DNA of 49,917 bases from Paenibacillus agaridevorans (GTDB taxonomy: Bacteria; Bacillota; Bacilli; Paenibacillales; Paenibacillaceae), in NCBI RefSeq assembly GCF_003112455.1, contig NZ_BDQX01000054.1:145479-195395 (forward strand), read 5' to 3'. Under the pieces are notes generated by a model that saw only the letters and a program-made list of their open reading frames with translations, searched no databases and had not been told where the DNA came from. Positions 25,528 to 35,777 of the stretch are shown one piece after another. Within the stretch, counting starts at the first letter, position 1; each line of letters starts with the position of its first letter. The translations under genes were made by a program, and so were the position numbers.

Positions 25528-27011
25528 AACGTGGAATCGTAATGAGCATTCACGAGCAGCATGCCGTCGTGATGACACAGGATGGCCAATTCCTGAGGGC
25601 ACCGCTCGCCGGCTCACCCCAAATCGGTCAAGAGCTCCTCTTTGAGGAAGAAGCGGCTCCCCTGCCAAGACGAAGGCTCGCGGGACGGAGAAGGTTTCTG
25701 ACTTATGCAAGCTCTGCAGCAGCTCTTCTTCTATTAATAACGGTTTGCTTCCTCTATGCAGCTATTGAAAGCAATCCCGTAGTAGCCTACGTGACGATGG
25801 ATATTAATCCGAGCATCGAGATCGGCATCGACAACAAGGAGAAGGTGCGCGAGCTCAGGGCGATGAACGAAGCCGGCAGCAGGCTTATTGCAGATCTCGA
25901 TTATAAAGGGCAGCCGGTGGAGAACGTAGCAACCCTGATTCTCGAGAAGGCCAGTCTTGCTCATTATTTGGATGCTCCTCATAAGGACATCCTGATCGCC
26001 AGCATTCTAATGAACGGCTCCAAGGAGCAGAACGAGGAATTCGAGCGATTGCTTGCTCAAAGTCTGGATAATGAGCTGCGGGCTTGGCTGACCGAACATG
26101 ATAAACCGGCCGGCAGCGTGACGATTACGACGTTGTTCTTGCCTACTGAGCTGAGAAGCGAGGCAGATTCCATTGGAATATCTTCGGGCAAGCTGGCGCT
26201 TTATCTGATGGCCAAAAACGAAGGGTACACGCTCGAGATTGATTCGCTTAAGAAGCAGTCCATCGATAATGCCACCGCATCTATAGGCGGTATTGAAGGG
26301 ATCGTGGGAGCGGCGGAAGAAGCTGCATCCAAAGAACAGCTCGAGAAGCTGCTGCAGCAGGAGCGGGCCGAAAATGCGAACGCAGCCTCCAAGCCTTCGC
26401 CGACAGCGACGGCTAAGCCAACTGTTAAACCGACCGCGAAGCCGGCTGATCAACCTGCGACGAAGCCAGCTTCCAAGCCGACGTCCAAACCAGCTTCCAA
26501 ACCGACCGTCAAACCTGCAGGCAAACCTTCGGGTAAACCGACTGCTACGGCCAAGCCAGGACGCGGGGATTGGGAGAAGCAATGGGGCAGCCATTGGGAC
26601 AAGGAGCAGCTAGAGAAGCTTCGGAAGGAATGGGAGAAAGCAGCGAAGGAATGGGAGAAATCCGGCAAGGATTGGAGCAATCAGTGGGAGAAATGGTTGG
26701 AGGAGCAGGCTGAGGCTATTAAGGATAGTAATAGGAAGAACGGAAACGGTTCAGGCAAGGACGATAGATGGAATCAGGACGACCGGGACGAAGACGATGA
26801 TCGTGACGACGATGATCGGGACGATAATGACTGGAAGCAGAAGGGGCGCGGGGATCAGGCAAGCTGGAATAATGGAGCAGGAGGCGGGATGTTTTCGGGA
26901 AGTTCGGGCGGTAAGCGGGATGAAGATAGACGGGGCGAAAAACATGAACGGAGAGAAGAGAGGGATCGTGATAAGCGGGGCGACGACAAGAATGAACGCG
27001 ACGGGAAATAA
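25524..27011 (+). CDS. rsgI: Anti-sigma-I factor RsgI with low-complexity outer domain
   Basis: A 495-residue single-pass membrane protein. Residues 1-45 form the cytosolic SigI-binding domain (MKRGIVMSIHEQHAVVMTQDG), residues ~58-82 the membrane helix, and then comes the conserved outer segment VAYVTMDINPSIEI, with the Asn95-Pro96 bond where related RsgI proteins cleave themselves. A folded ~200-residue domain follows. Residues 290-345 are a Lys/Pro/Ala/Thr-rich linker, 349-400 a Trp/Lys/Glu-rich likely helix with repeated EWEK units, 413-436 an Asp/Arg-rich stretch, and 463-495 a charged tail. No carbohydrate-binding module is present, unlike clostridial RsgIs; the extension might contact wall polymers. 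Co-translated with sigI through ATGA. Confidence 0.9.
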   Translation: MKRGIVMSIHEQHAVVMTQDGQFLRAPLAGSPQIGQELLFEEEAAPLPRRRLAGRRRFLTYASSAAALLLLITVCFLYAAIESNPVVAYVTMDINPSIEIGIDNKEKVRELRAMNEAGSRLIADLDYKGQPVENVATLILEKASLAHYLDAPHKDILIASILMNGSKEQNEEFERLLAQSLDNELRAWLTEHDKPAGSVTITTLFLPTELRSEADSIGISSGKLALYLMAKNEGYTLEIDSLKKQSIDNATASIGGIEGIVGAAEEAASKEQLEKLLQQERAENANAASKPSPTATAKPTVKPTAKPADQPATKPASKPTSKPASKPTVKPAGKPSGKPTATAKPGRGDWEKQWGSHWDKEQLEKLRKEWEKAAKEWEKSGKDWSNQWEKWLEEQAEAIKDSNRKNGNGSGKDDRWNQDDRDEDDDRDDDDRDDNDWKQKGRGDQASWNNGAGGGMFSGSSGGKRDEDRRGEKHERREERDRDKRGDDKNERDGK

Positions 27012-27122
27012 AGGGCGATAAGCCGCAGGACCTAGACGAATCTAATAAAATACACGATTATCCGACTCCTCAAAACGAGTCTTTTCGACTAGGTAGAGGT
27101 GTTTATTCGACAGTATTTCCCG

Positions 27123-27152
27123 TTGACAGCGTTTGTAAAGTAATCCTATGAT
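27123..27152 (+). promoter_or_regulatory. Promoter of the sensor kinase gene
   Basis: TTGACA at 27123-27128, 18-bp spacer, TATGAT at 27147-27152, with the start codon ~57 bp downstream. Shows that the kinase is transcribed apart from sigI-rsgI. Confidence 0.75.
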
Positions 27153-27208
27153 TAGGTGAGATCGAACTTGATCATTTCTTAGTCTATAGCTTTGTCGGGG
27201 AGGCAGAT

Positions 27209-28606
27209 ATGATGCAAGCCATTCGAAAGCGTTATTTCCCCGCGCTTGCCGAGTATATCCGTGGTGGTAAAGATGCATCGCTGCAGCACGCGAATGCGCT
27301 TGGACAGCAATTGTATGGTTTCCAGCCTGAGGAGATTATCGCCGTACACGAGGATTGTATCCAAGCACTTGCCGCTAACGTGGATTCCAAGGACGCCGTT
27401 CAAATCTATCATCGCTCCTTTCTGTTCCTGATGGAGCTTATGGTTGCCTGCCGCTTCCGAATGGAGATCAATTCGGAGGGCGATATCGTGGAGCCGACGG
27501 CCGAGCAAAAGATTGTGGCTATGCGCGAAAGATTGCTGAGTTCGAACCGTTCATTCGAGAAGGTCAAAAACAAGTACGAAAACGTCCTGCAACATATGGA
27601 TAGCGGCATTGCCTTATTCGACGGGGATGGGATTCTATCGTTCGTTAATGTCCAAATGGCGAAATTGCTCGACATTCCCCGAAAGACTCTGGTCGGCTGC
27701 AATATCCGCGAAATTCTGCTTCATCCCAAGCTGAACATACATACGAAACGAACCATTTTACGCCTGTACCGGGAGATGATACTCAAGCGCCACCGGTACT
27801 ATGAGTTTCAGCAGAAAGACGGCAAACATCTGCTTGCGACGGTTACATACGGGGATCAACTGGACGGGGATTTTTTGTTCAGCGTTAAGGACGTATCGGA
27901 GTACAAACATATTGAACAGAGCGCCCTGCAGAACGACAAGCTTGCCATGCTGGGCAAGATCGCGGCGGCGATTGCCCATGAGATCCGCAACCCGTTAACG
28001 AGTATACGGGGCTTTATACAATTGCTCCGTCCTTACTTGCTGGAGGTTGGCAAAGAGGAGTATGCCCGCATTATCCTGACGGAGATCGACAGGGCTAACG
28101 ACATTATCTACGAATTTCTAAATTCGTCCAAGCCGTCCGCGCCGGTAAAGCAAGCCAAGTCGATCGAGAATCTTATTCGCGAGGTGGTCATGCTGACGGA
28201 GAGCGAGTCGCTCATGCGAAATTGCGAGATTGGCATCGAATCGCATCTGGAGGATGCTATCGTCTCCATCGATATTAAGCAAGTAAAGCAGGTGATTCTT
28301 AATCTCGTGAAAAACTCGCTGGACGCCGTGGAAGAAACCCAAAGCGAGCGGAGGGGCAGAATCGACATCGTGCTTAACAGCGATGGACAATATGTAGAGA
28401 TTATGATCAAGGACAATGGCAAAGGGATGGACAAGCTGACGATGAGCAAGCTGTTCGATCCATTCTTCACAACTAAGGAAGAAGGGACGGGGCTTGGACT
28501 GTCCGTCAGCTACCGGATAATTCGCAATCACGGGGGCACAATCCGTGTGAACAGCAAGATGGGCAGCGGAACGGAATTTATCATTTATTTGCCATTGGTT
28601 GGATAA
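27209..28606 (+). CDS. Soluble PAS-domain histidine kinase with RsbU-like N terminus
   Basis: A 465-residue cytosolic histidine kinase. The first ~85 residues are helical and resemble the N-terminal dimer domain of the stress phosphatase RsbU (FQPEEIIAVHEDCIQALA). A PAS domain spans ~125-235 (MDSGIALFDGDGILSFVN). The HisKA domain carries the phospho-acceptor H257 in AIAHEIRNPLTSIRGF. The ATPase boxes are complete: NLVKNSLDAV (N), DNGKGM (G1), FDPFFTTK (F) and GTGLGLS (G2). No membrane segment is seen, and no response regulator is adjacent, as is common for orphan kinases feeding the sporulation phosphorelay. GGGGAGG precedes ATG 27209, with a second ATG directly after. Confidence 0.88.
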   Translation: MMQAIRKRYFPALAEYIRGGKDASLQHANALGQQLYGFQPEEIIAVHEDCIQALAANVDSKDAVQIYHRSFLFLMELMVACRFRMEINSEGDIVEPTAEQKIVAMRERLLSSNRSFEKVKNKYENVLQHMDSGIALFDGDGILSFVNVQMAKLLDIPRKTLVGCNIREILLHPKLNIHTKRTILRLYREMILKRHRYYEFQQKDGKHLLATVTYGDQLDGDFLFSVKDVSEYKHIEQSALQNDKLAMLGKIAAAIAHEIRNPLTSIRGFIQLLRPYLLEVGKEEYARIILTEIDRANDIIYEFLNSSKPSAPVKQAKSIENLIREVVMLTESESLMRNCEIGIESHLEDAIVSIDIKQVKQVILNLVKNSLDAVEETQSERRGRIDIVLNSDGQYVEIMIKDNGKGMDKLTMSKLFDPFFTTKEEGTGLGLSVSYRIIRNHGGTIRVNSKMGSGTEFIIYLPLVG

Positions 28607-28612
28607 ACCATT

Positions 28613-28656
28613 AAAATCGAGATCGGGGCTCGGACGAGCCTTGTTTCGATTTTTTT
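28613..28656 (+). terminator. Terminator between the kinase gene and pepA
   Basis: Outer stem AAAATCGA / TCGATTTT with inner GGCTC-GGAC-GAGCC, followed by a T tract. It lies between the kinase stop (28606) and pepA. Confidence 0.8.
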
Positions 28657-28683
28657 GTTCTTAAGGAAAGCGAGGAGATTAGA

Positions 28684-30192
28684 ATGTCGACAACGTTTAC
28701 ATATGGTGTCAGAAATGAAGGGACAGCGCCGGATGCGCTGATTCGCTTCGTAACGGAAGAAGAATTGCAAGGAACGGCGACGATCCTCCACGAGAAGCTG
28801 GACGAACGGCTGAGAGCGAGGTACGCCAAAGGATTGTTTCAAGGCAAGCCCGAGCAAGTAGAATCTATGGCCGCATTAGGTTTCGTAGAGGCTGACACGG
28901 TTATCGTGGCCGGGTATCGTCCCGGCTCCGGCACGGACGGACTGCGATTGGCGGCAGCGGCGGCGGCCAAAGCGGCAAAGGCGGCGCGTGCGGCGCATGT
29001 CGAGCTGTCTATTGGCGAGGCAGCATTCTCGCAAGATGTGGAGGATTGGGGTGCTGGCGCCGCGGCACAGGCTCTAACGGAGGGATTGCTGCTGGCGCTT
29101 CACGATCGCCAGCCCTTGAAGCGAGACGGAAGCGAGCGCTTCGGCTTGACGCAAGTCGATTTTGTGCCGGAAGAAGCCGCTTCTCTGGGGACGAAGGAAG
29201 AGTGGGAGCAAGGCATTATGCACGGACGGATTGTAGGCGGGGGCGTCATCTATGCCCGTGATTTGACGAATCTGCCCGGCAACGATCTGACGCCTGAGCG
29301 GCTGGCGTTCCATGCGGAGGAGCTTGCGGGAGACTTCGACCTGGATATCGAGGTCATCGACGAGTGGTCTGCGGCCGAGCAAGAGATGGGGGCGCTGTTG
29401 GCCGTCGGCCAAGGCAGCGTCAATCCACCGCGCATGATTGTGCTTCATTACAGTGTGGCGCCGGATTCCAAGGAAATATGGGGGCTGATCGGCAAAGGCG
29501 TAACGTTCGATACGGGAGGCATATCCCTCAAACGGGCTCCGGGCATGGAAGAGATGATATCCGACATGGGCGGAGCTGCGGCAGTGCTTGGCGCCGTTCG
29601 GGCGATCGCGGAATTAAAGGCGGAAGTTAATGTAGTCGCGGTTATCCCGGCAGCGGAGAATATGCCGTCCGATCGGGCGTTTAAGCCCGGTGATGTGCTG
29701 CGTACGATGAGCGGCTATACCGTGGAAGTCGTCAATACGGATGCCGAGGGACGGCTCGTGCTGGCAGACGGCATGACGACGGCGATCCGCCGAGGCGCGA
29801 CCAGGCTTATCGACGTTGCAACGCTGACGGGGGCCATCATGGTGGCGCTCGGTTACGAGGCTACCGGAGCCGTTACGAACAATGAATCGCTGATGAATGA
29901 AGTGAAGGCGGCCTCCAAGCGGTCCGGAGAACGCATCTGGGAGATGCCGGCCTATCCGGAATTCCGTCAAGCGCTGAGAAGCGATGCCGCGGATCTAAAG
30001 AACGGCGGGGTGAAGTACGGGGCAGCCAGCGCCGGAGGACTGTTTATCGGTCACTTTGCAGAAGGACTCCCTTGGGTGCATCTCGACATCGGGGGATCGG
30101 CATGGCTTGAACGGGCGCGAGGCTGGGAGCCGAAGGGCGCGACGGGAGTTATGGTGCGAACGCTGGTTGAAATGCTGACGGCGCGAGCTTAG
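28684..30192 (+). CDS. pepA: Leucyl aminopeptidase (M17 family)
   Basis: A 502-residue cytosolic di-metal aminopeptidase that removes N-terminal residues, especially leucine, from peptides during protein turnover. The catalytic C-terminal domain shows GKGVTFDTGGISLK (metal-binding Lys and Asp) and the family signature NTDAEGRLVLADGM with the second metal ligands and the catalytic Arg; DVATLTGAIMVALG follows. The N-terminal ~170-residue domain is Ala-rich and less conserved, as usual. Start ATG 28684 with GAGGAG upstream. Length agrees with the family. It has no close functional tie to its neighbours. Confidence 0.95.
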   Translation: MSTTFTYGVRNEGTAPDALIRFVTEEELQGTATILHEKLDERLRARYAKGLFQGKPEQVESMAALGFVEADTVIVAGYRPGSGTDGLRLAAAAAAKAAKAARAAHVELSIGEAAFSQDVEDWGAGAAAQALTEGLLLALHDRQPLKRDGSERFGLTQVDFVPEEAASLGTKEEWEQGIMHGRIVGGGVIYARDLTNLPGNDLTPERLAFHAEELAGDFDLDIEVIDEWSAAEQEMGALLAVGQGSVNPPRMIVLHYSVAPDSKEIWGLIGKGVTFDTGGISLKRAPGMEEMISDMGGAAAVLGAVRAIAELKAEVNVVAVIPAAENMPSDRAFKPGDVLRTMSGYTVEVVNTDAEGRLVLADGMTTAIRRGATRLIDVATLTGAIMVALGYEATGAVTNNESLMNEVKAASKRSGERIWEMPAYPEFRQALRSDAADLKNGGVKYGAASAGGLFIGHFAEGLPWVHLDIGGSAWLERARGWEPKGATGVMVRTLVEMLTARA

Positions 30193-30498
30193 CCGCGTTT
30201 AATGAGGCGCCTAGATGGACATGACTGATAGCATGGTTGTTTGCATAAACAAAAAGACGCCGCCATGCCCGCGTGGCATGCCAAGAATCTTTATCCATGC
30301 CCGAAATGGATGAAACCGATGCCAATATGGTTATGGATGACAGGCCCGTAATGTACTAAAATATGAAGAAGCTACGCTATTGCATTTGGTGTGCGATTGA
30401 TAGGCTTCTTCTTTTGATTTATGGTGTATGGCGTATTGAAACGCCCGCCATAGAAAATAATAGGACGGTTATGATTAGAGAGGGTGGAATTTTCTGCA
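30193..30498. other. pepA-sucA intergenic region with small hairpins
   Basis: No credible CDS. It holds CATGCC...GGCATG at 30264-30280, ATCCAT...ATGGAT at 30293-30311 and the terminator-like GAAGAAGC...GCTTCTTC at 30365-30411. The AT-rich stretch 30415-30480 probably contains the sucA promoter, but I cannot fix its hexamers. Confidence 0.5.
30365..30415 (+). terminator. Possible terminator of pepA
   Basis: GAAGAAGC at 30365-30372 pairs with GCTTCTTC at 30404-30411 across a ~31-nt loop, followed by TTTTG. The long loop makes it a weak call. Confidence 0.5.
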
Positions 30499-33402
30499 AT
30501 GAGCATCCATGATGACCACAATTCATCACCTTGGAAAAGCTACTACGGACCAAACCTTGGTTATGTCCAGGAGCAATACGAGCAGTTTCTTCAGGATCCG
30601 AATTCCGTAGAGACGTCGGTTCGAGAGCAGTTCGTACTCTGGGGGGCGCCGCCGAGCGACACAGTCGCAGCGCAGGCATCGGCAAGCGCGTCGGCTCGGA
30701 CGTCTTCCGCAGCCGTTGTTCCCGGCCCGGTCGACAGCAATATGTTGAAGAAGGTCGTTGCCGCGCATCAGCTAATGCTGAACATTCGCAGGTACGGCCA
30801 CTTGGGCGCGGACATCAATCCGCTGGGTATCAGCCGGGCAGCGGATACGAAGCTGCTGGAGCCGGAGACTTTCGGACTTACGCAGCAGGATCTTGCTTCC
30901 ATCCCTGCATCGCTGATCTGGGATAACGCGCCGGCATCGGTATCGAACGGTTGGGATGCCATTGTCAGATTAAGAGAAATCTACACCCGCTCGGCTGCAT
31001 ACGAATTCACTCATATTCATGACGAGAACGAGAGAATCTGGCTGAACAAGCAAGCGGAATCCGGCGACTTCCCGGCTCCTCTCTCCAAGCGAGAAAAGGA
31101 GACGCTGCTGGAGCGTCTTTTGCAGGTGGAGCAGTTCGAGAGTTTTATCCACAAGACGTTCGTCGGGCAGAAACGCTTCTCTATCGAAGGCGTCGACATG
31201 CTGGTTCCGGTACTGGACGAGATCGTACGCGCGGTTGCGCATGACGGCGCTCACGATATTCTTATCGGTATGGCTCACCGCGGCCGCTTGAACGTGCTTA
31301 CGCATGTGCTGGGCAAGCCGTATGAAAAGATTTTTTCGGAGTTCCATCACTCTCCGAACAAGGAATTGGTTCCGTCGGAAGGGTCGATCGGCATCAACTA
31401 CGGCTGGTCGGGCGACGTAAAATACCATTTGGGCGCCGATCGGGCGTTTACGGAAGGCGAGACGGTACGCGCAAGAGTAACGCTTGCGAACAACCCGAGC
31501 CATCTGGAGTTCGTAAATCCAATCGTGGAAGGTTATACGCGCGCGGCACAGGAAGATCGCAGCAAGCCAGGCTTCCCCGTACAGGATCAACACAAAGCGG
31601 TTACGGTTTGCGTACACGGCGACGCGGCGTTTATCGGCGAAGGCATCGTGGCCGAGACGCTCAATTTCAATAATTTGCAAGGTTACCGCAACGGCGGCAC
31701 GATTCATATTATTGCGAACAATCGACTGGGCTTTACGACGAATAGCGTGGATTCCCGTTCCACTCATTATGCCAGCGATCTGGCCAAGGGCTTCGACATT
31801 CCGATCATCCACGTCAACGCTGACGATCCGGAAGCATGTCTGGCTGCCGTGCGCCTCGCTTGCGAATATCGCCTGATCTACAACAAAGGCTTCGTTATCG
31901 ATCTTATCGGTTATCGCCGTTACGGTCATAACGAGATGGACGATCCCGATGCAACCCAGCCGCTCGTCTACAGCAAAGTGCGGAGTCATCCTACAGTTGC
32001 GAACATTTATGCCGAGCAGCTTAAGTCGGAGAAGACGATTACGGTCGAGCAAGCGGATCAGCTTCGCGCGAAGACGCTTGCCGCGCTTCAAGCCGGATAT
32101 GATGCCATGAAGGCGAACGAAGGCAAGGCGCATGTACAAGTTACGCAAGAGTCCGGCGTCATCGTGCCGGAAGATGTTCCGACAGCAGTGCCGATGGAGA
32201 CGCTGAAGGAAATCAATCTGGAATTGCTCAACCGTCCGGAAGGCTTTACGGAGTACTCCAAGCTTCAGCGTATTCTGCAGCGCCGCGCGACAAGCCTTAA
32301 CGACGGCGAGAAGCTCGACTGGGCGCATGCCGAGACGCTGGCCTTCGCGACGATTTTGGCGGATGGAACGCCGATTCGTCTGAGCGGTCAAGATTCCGAA
32401 CGAGGCACATTCGCGCATCGCCATATTATGCTTAACGATAACGCAACGGCCGAGAAGTTTACGCCGCTGCATATGTTCCCTCAGGCGAAGGCATCGTTCG
32501 CCGTGCATAACAGCCCGTTGTCCGAGACGGCGGTACTGGCCTTCGAATACGGCTACAACGTATTCGCGCCGGAATCGTTTGTCATCTGGGAAGCCCAGTT
32601 CGGCGACTTTGCGAACGTAGCTCAAGTTATTTTCGACCAATTTATGTCAGCTGGCCGGGCGAAGTGGTCGCAGAAATCCGGCGTTGCCGTCCTTCTGCCG
32701 CATGGCTACGAAGGTCAGGGACCGGAGCATTCCAGCGCGCGTCTGGAGAGATTCCTGCAGCTGTCCGCCGATAACAACTGGACGGTGGCGAATCTGACGA
32801 CGTCGGCGCAATACTTCCACTTGCTGCGCAAGCAAGCGGCTATGCTGGGAAGCGACAGCGTCCGTCCGCTCATCCTGATGGCGCCGAAGAGCTTGCTCCG
32901 TAACCCGCGCGTTGCATCGCACGGTGTGGAATTCAGCGAAGGCTCCTTTAAGCCGGTGCTGCCGCAATTCAGCTTCACGGAATCGAAGGCGGCCAAGGAG
33001 AAGGTTAAACGCCTCCTGCTGGGAACAGGCAAAGTAATGGTCGATCTGGACGAAGCGCTTTCGTCGAAGGACGAAGGAGAGTTCGGATGGCTGCGCGTAG
33101 CTCGCGTGGAGCAGCTGTATCCGCTGCCTCAGGCCGAGCTGGAGCGCATCATAGCTCAGTTCCCTAAACTCGAAGAGATCGTTTGGGTACAAGAAGAACC
33201 GAAGAACCAAGGCTCGTGGTCATACATGGAACCGCGTCTGCGTGAGCTTGCGTCTGGCAAGGCGGTCGTACGTTACATCGGACGCCCGGATCGTGCCAGC
33301 ACGGCAACCGGACATCAGGAAATTCACGCGGCCGAGCAGCAATCGATCATTTCATCCGCATTGAATGGGCAGCCATTTCAATCGAGTCTGGTAAGGGGGT
33401 AA
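30499..33402 (+). CDS. sucA: 2-oxoglutarate dehydrogenase E1 component
   Basis: A 967-residue thiamine-diphosphate decarboxylase, the first subunit of the 2-oxoglutarate dehydrogenase complex of the citric acid cycle (odhA in Bacillus). The N terminus has the E2-contact motif [17 protein letters not shown]. Active-site segments seen: [26 protein letters not shown], the thiamine/Mg site [16 protein letters not shown]...NNRLGFTT, and the transketolase-like C-terminal half with [17 protein letters not shown]. The start at 30499 follows GGGTGG; the GTG at 30484 lies within the ribosome site. It precedes sucB by 7 nt; E3 (dihydrolipoyl dehydrogenase) is not in the window. Confidence 0.96.
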   Translation: MSIHDDHNSSPWKSYYGPNLGYVQEQYEQFLQDPNSVETSVREQFVLWGAPPSDTVAAQASASASARTSSAAVVPGPVDSNMLKKVVAAHQLMLNIRRYGHLGADINPLGISRAADTKLLEPETFGLTQQDLASIPASLIWDNAPASVSNGWDAIVRLREIYTRSAAYEFTHIHDENERIWLNKQAESGDFPAPLSKREKETLLERLLQVEQFESFIHKTFVGQKRFSIEGVDMLVPVLDEIVRAVAHDGAHDILIGMAHRGRLNVLTHVLGKPYEKIFSEFHHSPNKELVPSEGSIGINYGWSGDVKYHLGADRAFTEGETVRARVTLANNPSHLEFVNPIVEGYTRAAQEDRSKPGFPVQDQHKAVTVCVHGDAAFIGEGIVAETLNFNNLQGYRNGGTIHIIANNRLGFTTNSVDSRSTHYASDLAKGFDIPIIHVNADDPEACLAAVRLACEYRLIYNKGFVIDLIGYRRYGHNEMDDPDATQPLVYSKVRSHPTVANIYAEQLKSEKTITVEQADQLRAKTLAALQAGYDAMKANEGKAHVQVTQESGVIVPEDVPTAVPMETLKEINLELLNRPEGFTEYSKLQRILQRRATSLNDGEKLDWAHAETLAFATILADGTPIRLSGQDSERGTFAHRHIMLNDNATAEKFTPLHMFPQAKASFAVHNSPLSETAVLAFEYGYNVFAPESFVIWEAQFGDFANVAQVIFDQFMSAGRAKWSQKSGVAVLLPHGYEGQGPEHSSARLERFLQLSADNNWTVANLTTSAQYFHLLRKQAAMLGSDSVRPLILMAPKSLLRNPRVASHGVEFSEGSFKPVLPQFSFTESKAAKEKVKRLLLGTGKVMVDLDEALSSKDEGEFGWLRVARVEQLYPLPQAELERIIAQFPKLEEIVWVQEEPKNQGSWSYMEPRLRELASGKAVVRYIGRPDRASTATGHQEIHAAEQQSIISSALNGQPFQSSLVRG

Positions 33403-33409
33403 CATAAAC

Positions 33410-34672
33410 ATGGCAGAAATTATCGTTCCAGAATTGGGAGAATCGATCACAGAAGGTACGATTACGAAGTGGTTCGTTAAAGAAGGGGACTCCGTCAACC
33501 AAGGCGACGTCCTCCTCGAGCTTGAGACGGATAAAGTTAACATTGAGATTAGCGCAGACAGCAACGGCGTCGTATCGAGCATCGCGAAGGCGGACGGCGA
33601 AGTCGTTCAAGTAGGCGAAGCGATTGGAGCTATCGGCAATTCTACAGGCGCTGCTCCATCCGCGCCTGCACCGGCAGCGGAGCCGTCGGCTCCCGCACCA
33701 GCTCCGGCAGTAGCTGCACCTGCAACTCCGGCTGCAGCTCCGGTATTGTCGTCTTCGGCGGCATCGGTTAACGCGTCGCCGGCAGCCCGCAAGCTTGCCC
33801 GCGAGCAAGGCATCGACCTGACGCAAGTACAAGGCAAAGACGGCATCGGCCGTATTTTCCCGGACGATGTTCGTGCGCATGGGGTACAGGCATCGGCTCC
33901 TGCACAGGCGGCTCCAAAGGCACCCGCTGCAGCGCCTGCTCCGGCAGCTTCGGCAGCGACGCAAGGCGGCAAGCCGGTTGAGCGCAAGCGCATGTCGCGC
34001 CGCCGCGCCACAATCGCTAACCGACTGGTAGAGGCTCAACGCACGGCAGCTATGCTGACGACGTTTAACGAAGTCGACATGACGGCGATCCTCGACCTGC
34101 GCAAGCGCCGCAAGCAATCGTTCTTCGATAAGAACGAAGTGAACCTCGGCTTCATGTCCTTCTTCACGAAGGCGGTTGTCGGAGCGCTTAAGCAGTTCCC
34201 GCTGCTGAACGCGGAGATCGACGGCGAAGACATTATCATGAAGAAATATTTCGATATCGGTATCGCGGTAGCGGCAAAAGAAGGTTTGGTCGTGCCAGTC
34301 GTACGCGACGCCGACCGTCTGGGCTTTGCAGAGATTGAGCGTAACATCGTCGAACTGGCGAAGAAAGCACGCTCGAACACACTAGCGCTCAGCGATCTGC
34401 AAGGCGGAAGCTTTACCATTACAAACGGCGGCGTATTCGGCTCCTTGTTGTCCACGCCGATCTTGAACGCGCCGCAAGTAGGTATTCTGGGGATGCACAA
34501 GATCCAGCTTCGCCCGGTAGCCATCGACGAAACCCGTATGGAGAACCGCCCGATGATGTATCTCGCTCTTTCGTACGATCACCGTATCGTAGACGGCAGC
34601 GAAGCGGTTCGCTTCCTGGTAGCCATCAAAGAAATGCTGGAAGATCCGGAGCAATTGCTGCTGCAAGGTTAA
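33410..34672 (+). CDS. sucB: 2-oxoglutarate dehydrogenase E2 (dihydrolipoyl succinyltransferase)
   Basis: A 420-residue core subunit. Domains in order: one lipoyl domain (1-77) with lipoyl-lysine K42 in [11 protein letters not shown]; an Ala/Pro-rich swinging linker (~80-115); the peripheral subunit-binding domain ([16 protein letters not shown]...[11 protein letters not shown]); a second Ala/Pro linker; and the catalytic acyltransferase domain, ending [13 protein letters not shown] with H391 and D395 of the HxxxDG active site. It transfers succinyl groups to coenzyme A. Ribosome site GGGGG upstream. Forms one operon with sucA, ending at a strong bidirectional terminator. Confidence 0.96.
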   Translation: MAEIIVPELGESITEGTITKWFVKEGDSVNQGDVLLELETDKVNIEISADSNGVVSSIAKADGEVVQVGEAIGAIGNSTGAAPSAPAPAAEPSAPAPAPAVAAPATPAAAPVLSSSAASVNASPAARKLAREQGIDLTQVQGKDGIGRIFPDDVRAHGVQASAPAQAAPKAPAAAPAPAASAATQGGKPVERKRMSRRRATIANRLVEAQRTAAMLTTFNEVDMTAILDLRKRRKQSFFDKNEVNLGFMSFFTKAVVGALKQFPLLNAEIDGEDIIMKKYFDIGIAVAAKEGLVVPVVRDADRLGFAEIERNIVELAKKARSNTLALSDLQGGSFTITNGGVFGSLLSTPILNAPQVGILGMHKIQLRPVAIDETRMENRPMMYLALSYDHRIVDGSEAVRFLVAIKEMLEDPEQLLLQG

Positions 34673-34700
34673 TCGCCGGATAAATGTTATAGGATATACC

Positions 34701-34741
34701 AAAAACCGATCTACTCCCTAAGGGAGGGGATCGGTTTTTTT
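34701..34741. terminator. Bidirectional terminator between sucB and the AraC gene
   Basis: AAAAACCGATC / GGATCGGTTTTTTT stem with an inner CCCT-AA-GGGA hairpin. It has a T tract in both directions and so serves sucB (+) and the converging AraC gene (-). Confidence 0.9.
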
Positions 34742-34752
34742 GCACTTCCAGC

Positions 34753-35607
34753 TCAAGTTTTTGCTTGCAGGATTTGATTCTTCTTGCGATATTGCTCCGG
34801 CGTCATGCCGGTATGCTCTTTAAATACTCGGCTAAAATGGGAAGGATGTTTAAAGCCGACGTCGTAGCCGGTCTCCGTGATGCTGCTTTGACTTTGGATA
34901 AGTCGCAGCTTGGCCTGATACACCCTGCGGTGCATCAAATATTGGAAGATGGTCATGCCGGTCACCTGCTTAAACGTCTTGGCCAAATAAAACTTGCTGA
35001 GATGCAGCCTGTCACCGATGTCCTCCAATGTAATTTCTTCGTGATATTGGTTCTCCAGAAACGAAATAATGCCTTGCACATGCTCCTCCTTCGAGGATGG
35101 ATAGCTGTTTTTCGCCTTGAGCGGTTGATCGCAGAGTTCGCCGAGAAAGATAAAAAAGTCCAGCAAACGCGCCTGGAAACGTTGATAGGAATGGGGGGTT
35201 CCGCGGGCGTACAGCTCGTTCATAAAGGCGAGCGACTCCTCGGCTTCCGCCTTGGCTTCGCCGCGGAGCTGCAGCCTAACATTTTGCAGCTTGCTAAACG
35301 GCGCCAGCAGGTCGTCCGTAAAGCCAGGCTGAATATGCTGTTGAAAGTACCCGGGATCGAGATGGATTGTCGTCCGATGATAGGCGAAGGCCGGGTCTAC
35401 ATGGGCTTTATGCAAGGTCATGCCGTGCATGAGAAACATATCTCCTGGTTCAAGAACGTAAATTTTGTCATTGATGAGGTAATTCGCTTTGCCGCCGTGA
35501 AAATAATAGACTTCGTAATGGGGATGCGTATGGTATTGATGCATATAGTCATAATTGATCGTTGTTCCGATCGTAATCGGAGCGGCGATGCGGTGTCTGG
35601 TAATCAC
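34753..35607 (-). CDS. AraC-family regulator, cupin sensor domain
   Basis: A 284-residue transcription factor. The N-terminal half is a cupin-type ligand domain (QYHTHPHYEVYYFHGGKANYLI...LEPGDMFLMHG), and the C-terminal ~100 residues carry two helix-turn-helix motifs ending in GYDVGFKHPSHFSRVFKEHTGMTPEQYRK, the AraC/XylS signature. GTG start at 35607 after GGGGGAG. It is divergent from two overlapping Gfo/Idh genes, so it most likely activates them in response to a sugar. The 170-bp divergent region 35608-35777 holds no obvious palindrome. Confidence 0.92.
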   Translation of the reverse strand: MITRHRIAAPITIGTTINYDYMHQYHTHPHYEVYYFHGGKANYLINDKIYVLEPGDMFLMHGMTLHKAHVDPAFAYHRTTIHLDPGYFQQHIQPGFTDDLLAPFSKLQNVRLQLRGEAKAEAEESLAFMNELYARGTPHSYQRFQARLLDFFIFLGELCDQPLKAKNSYPSSKEEHVQGIISFLENQYHEEITLEDIGDRLHLSKFYLAKTFKQVTGMTIFQYLMHRRVYQAKLRLIQSQSSITETGYDVGFKHPSHFSRVFKEHTGMTPEQYRKKNQILQAKT

Positions 35608-35777
35608 GATTCTCCCCCCTAGTGAGACTACCCCAATTATACACCAACCAGAGTCAAATGAAATACAAAAACGGTTAACGCGGAAGAAGAACGGAAGCGT
35701 TGCTCATGATAAGATTAGCGCAAGAACTAGTCATTATGGAGACCTACATCGGGTCCCATTAAAGGAGCGTATTATTG

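Noticed and set aside
30970..32640. 556-aa minus-strand ORF antisense to sucA
   Set aside because: Composition rich in Arg, Leu and His without family motifs; it is a by-product of codon bias in sucA, which has full family motifs.
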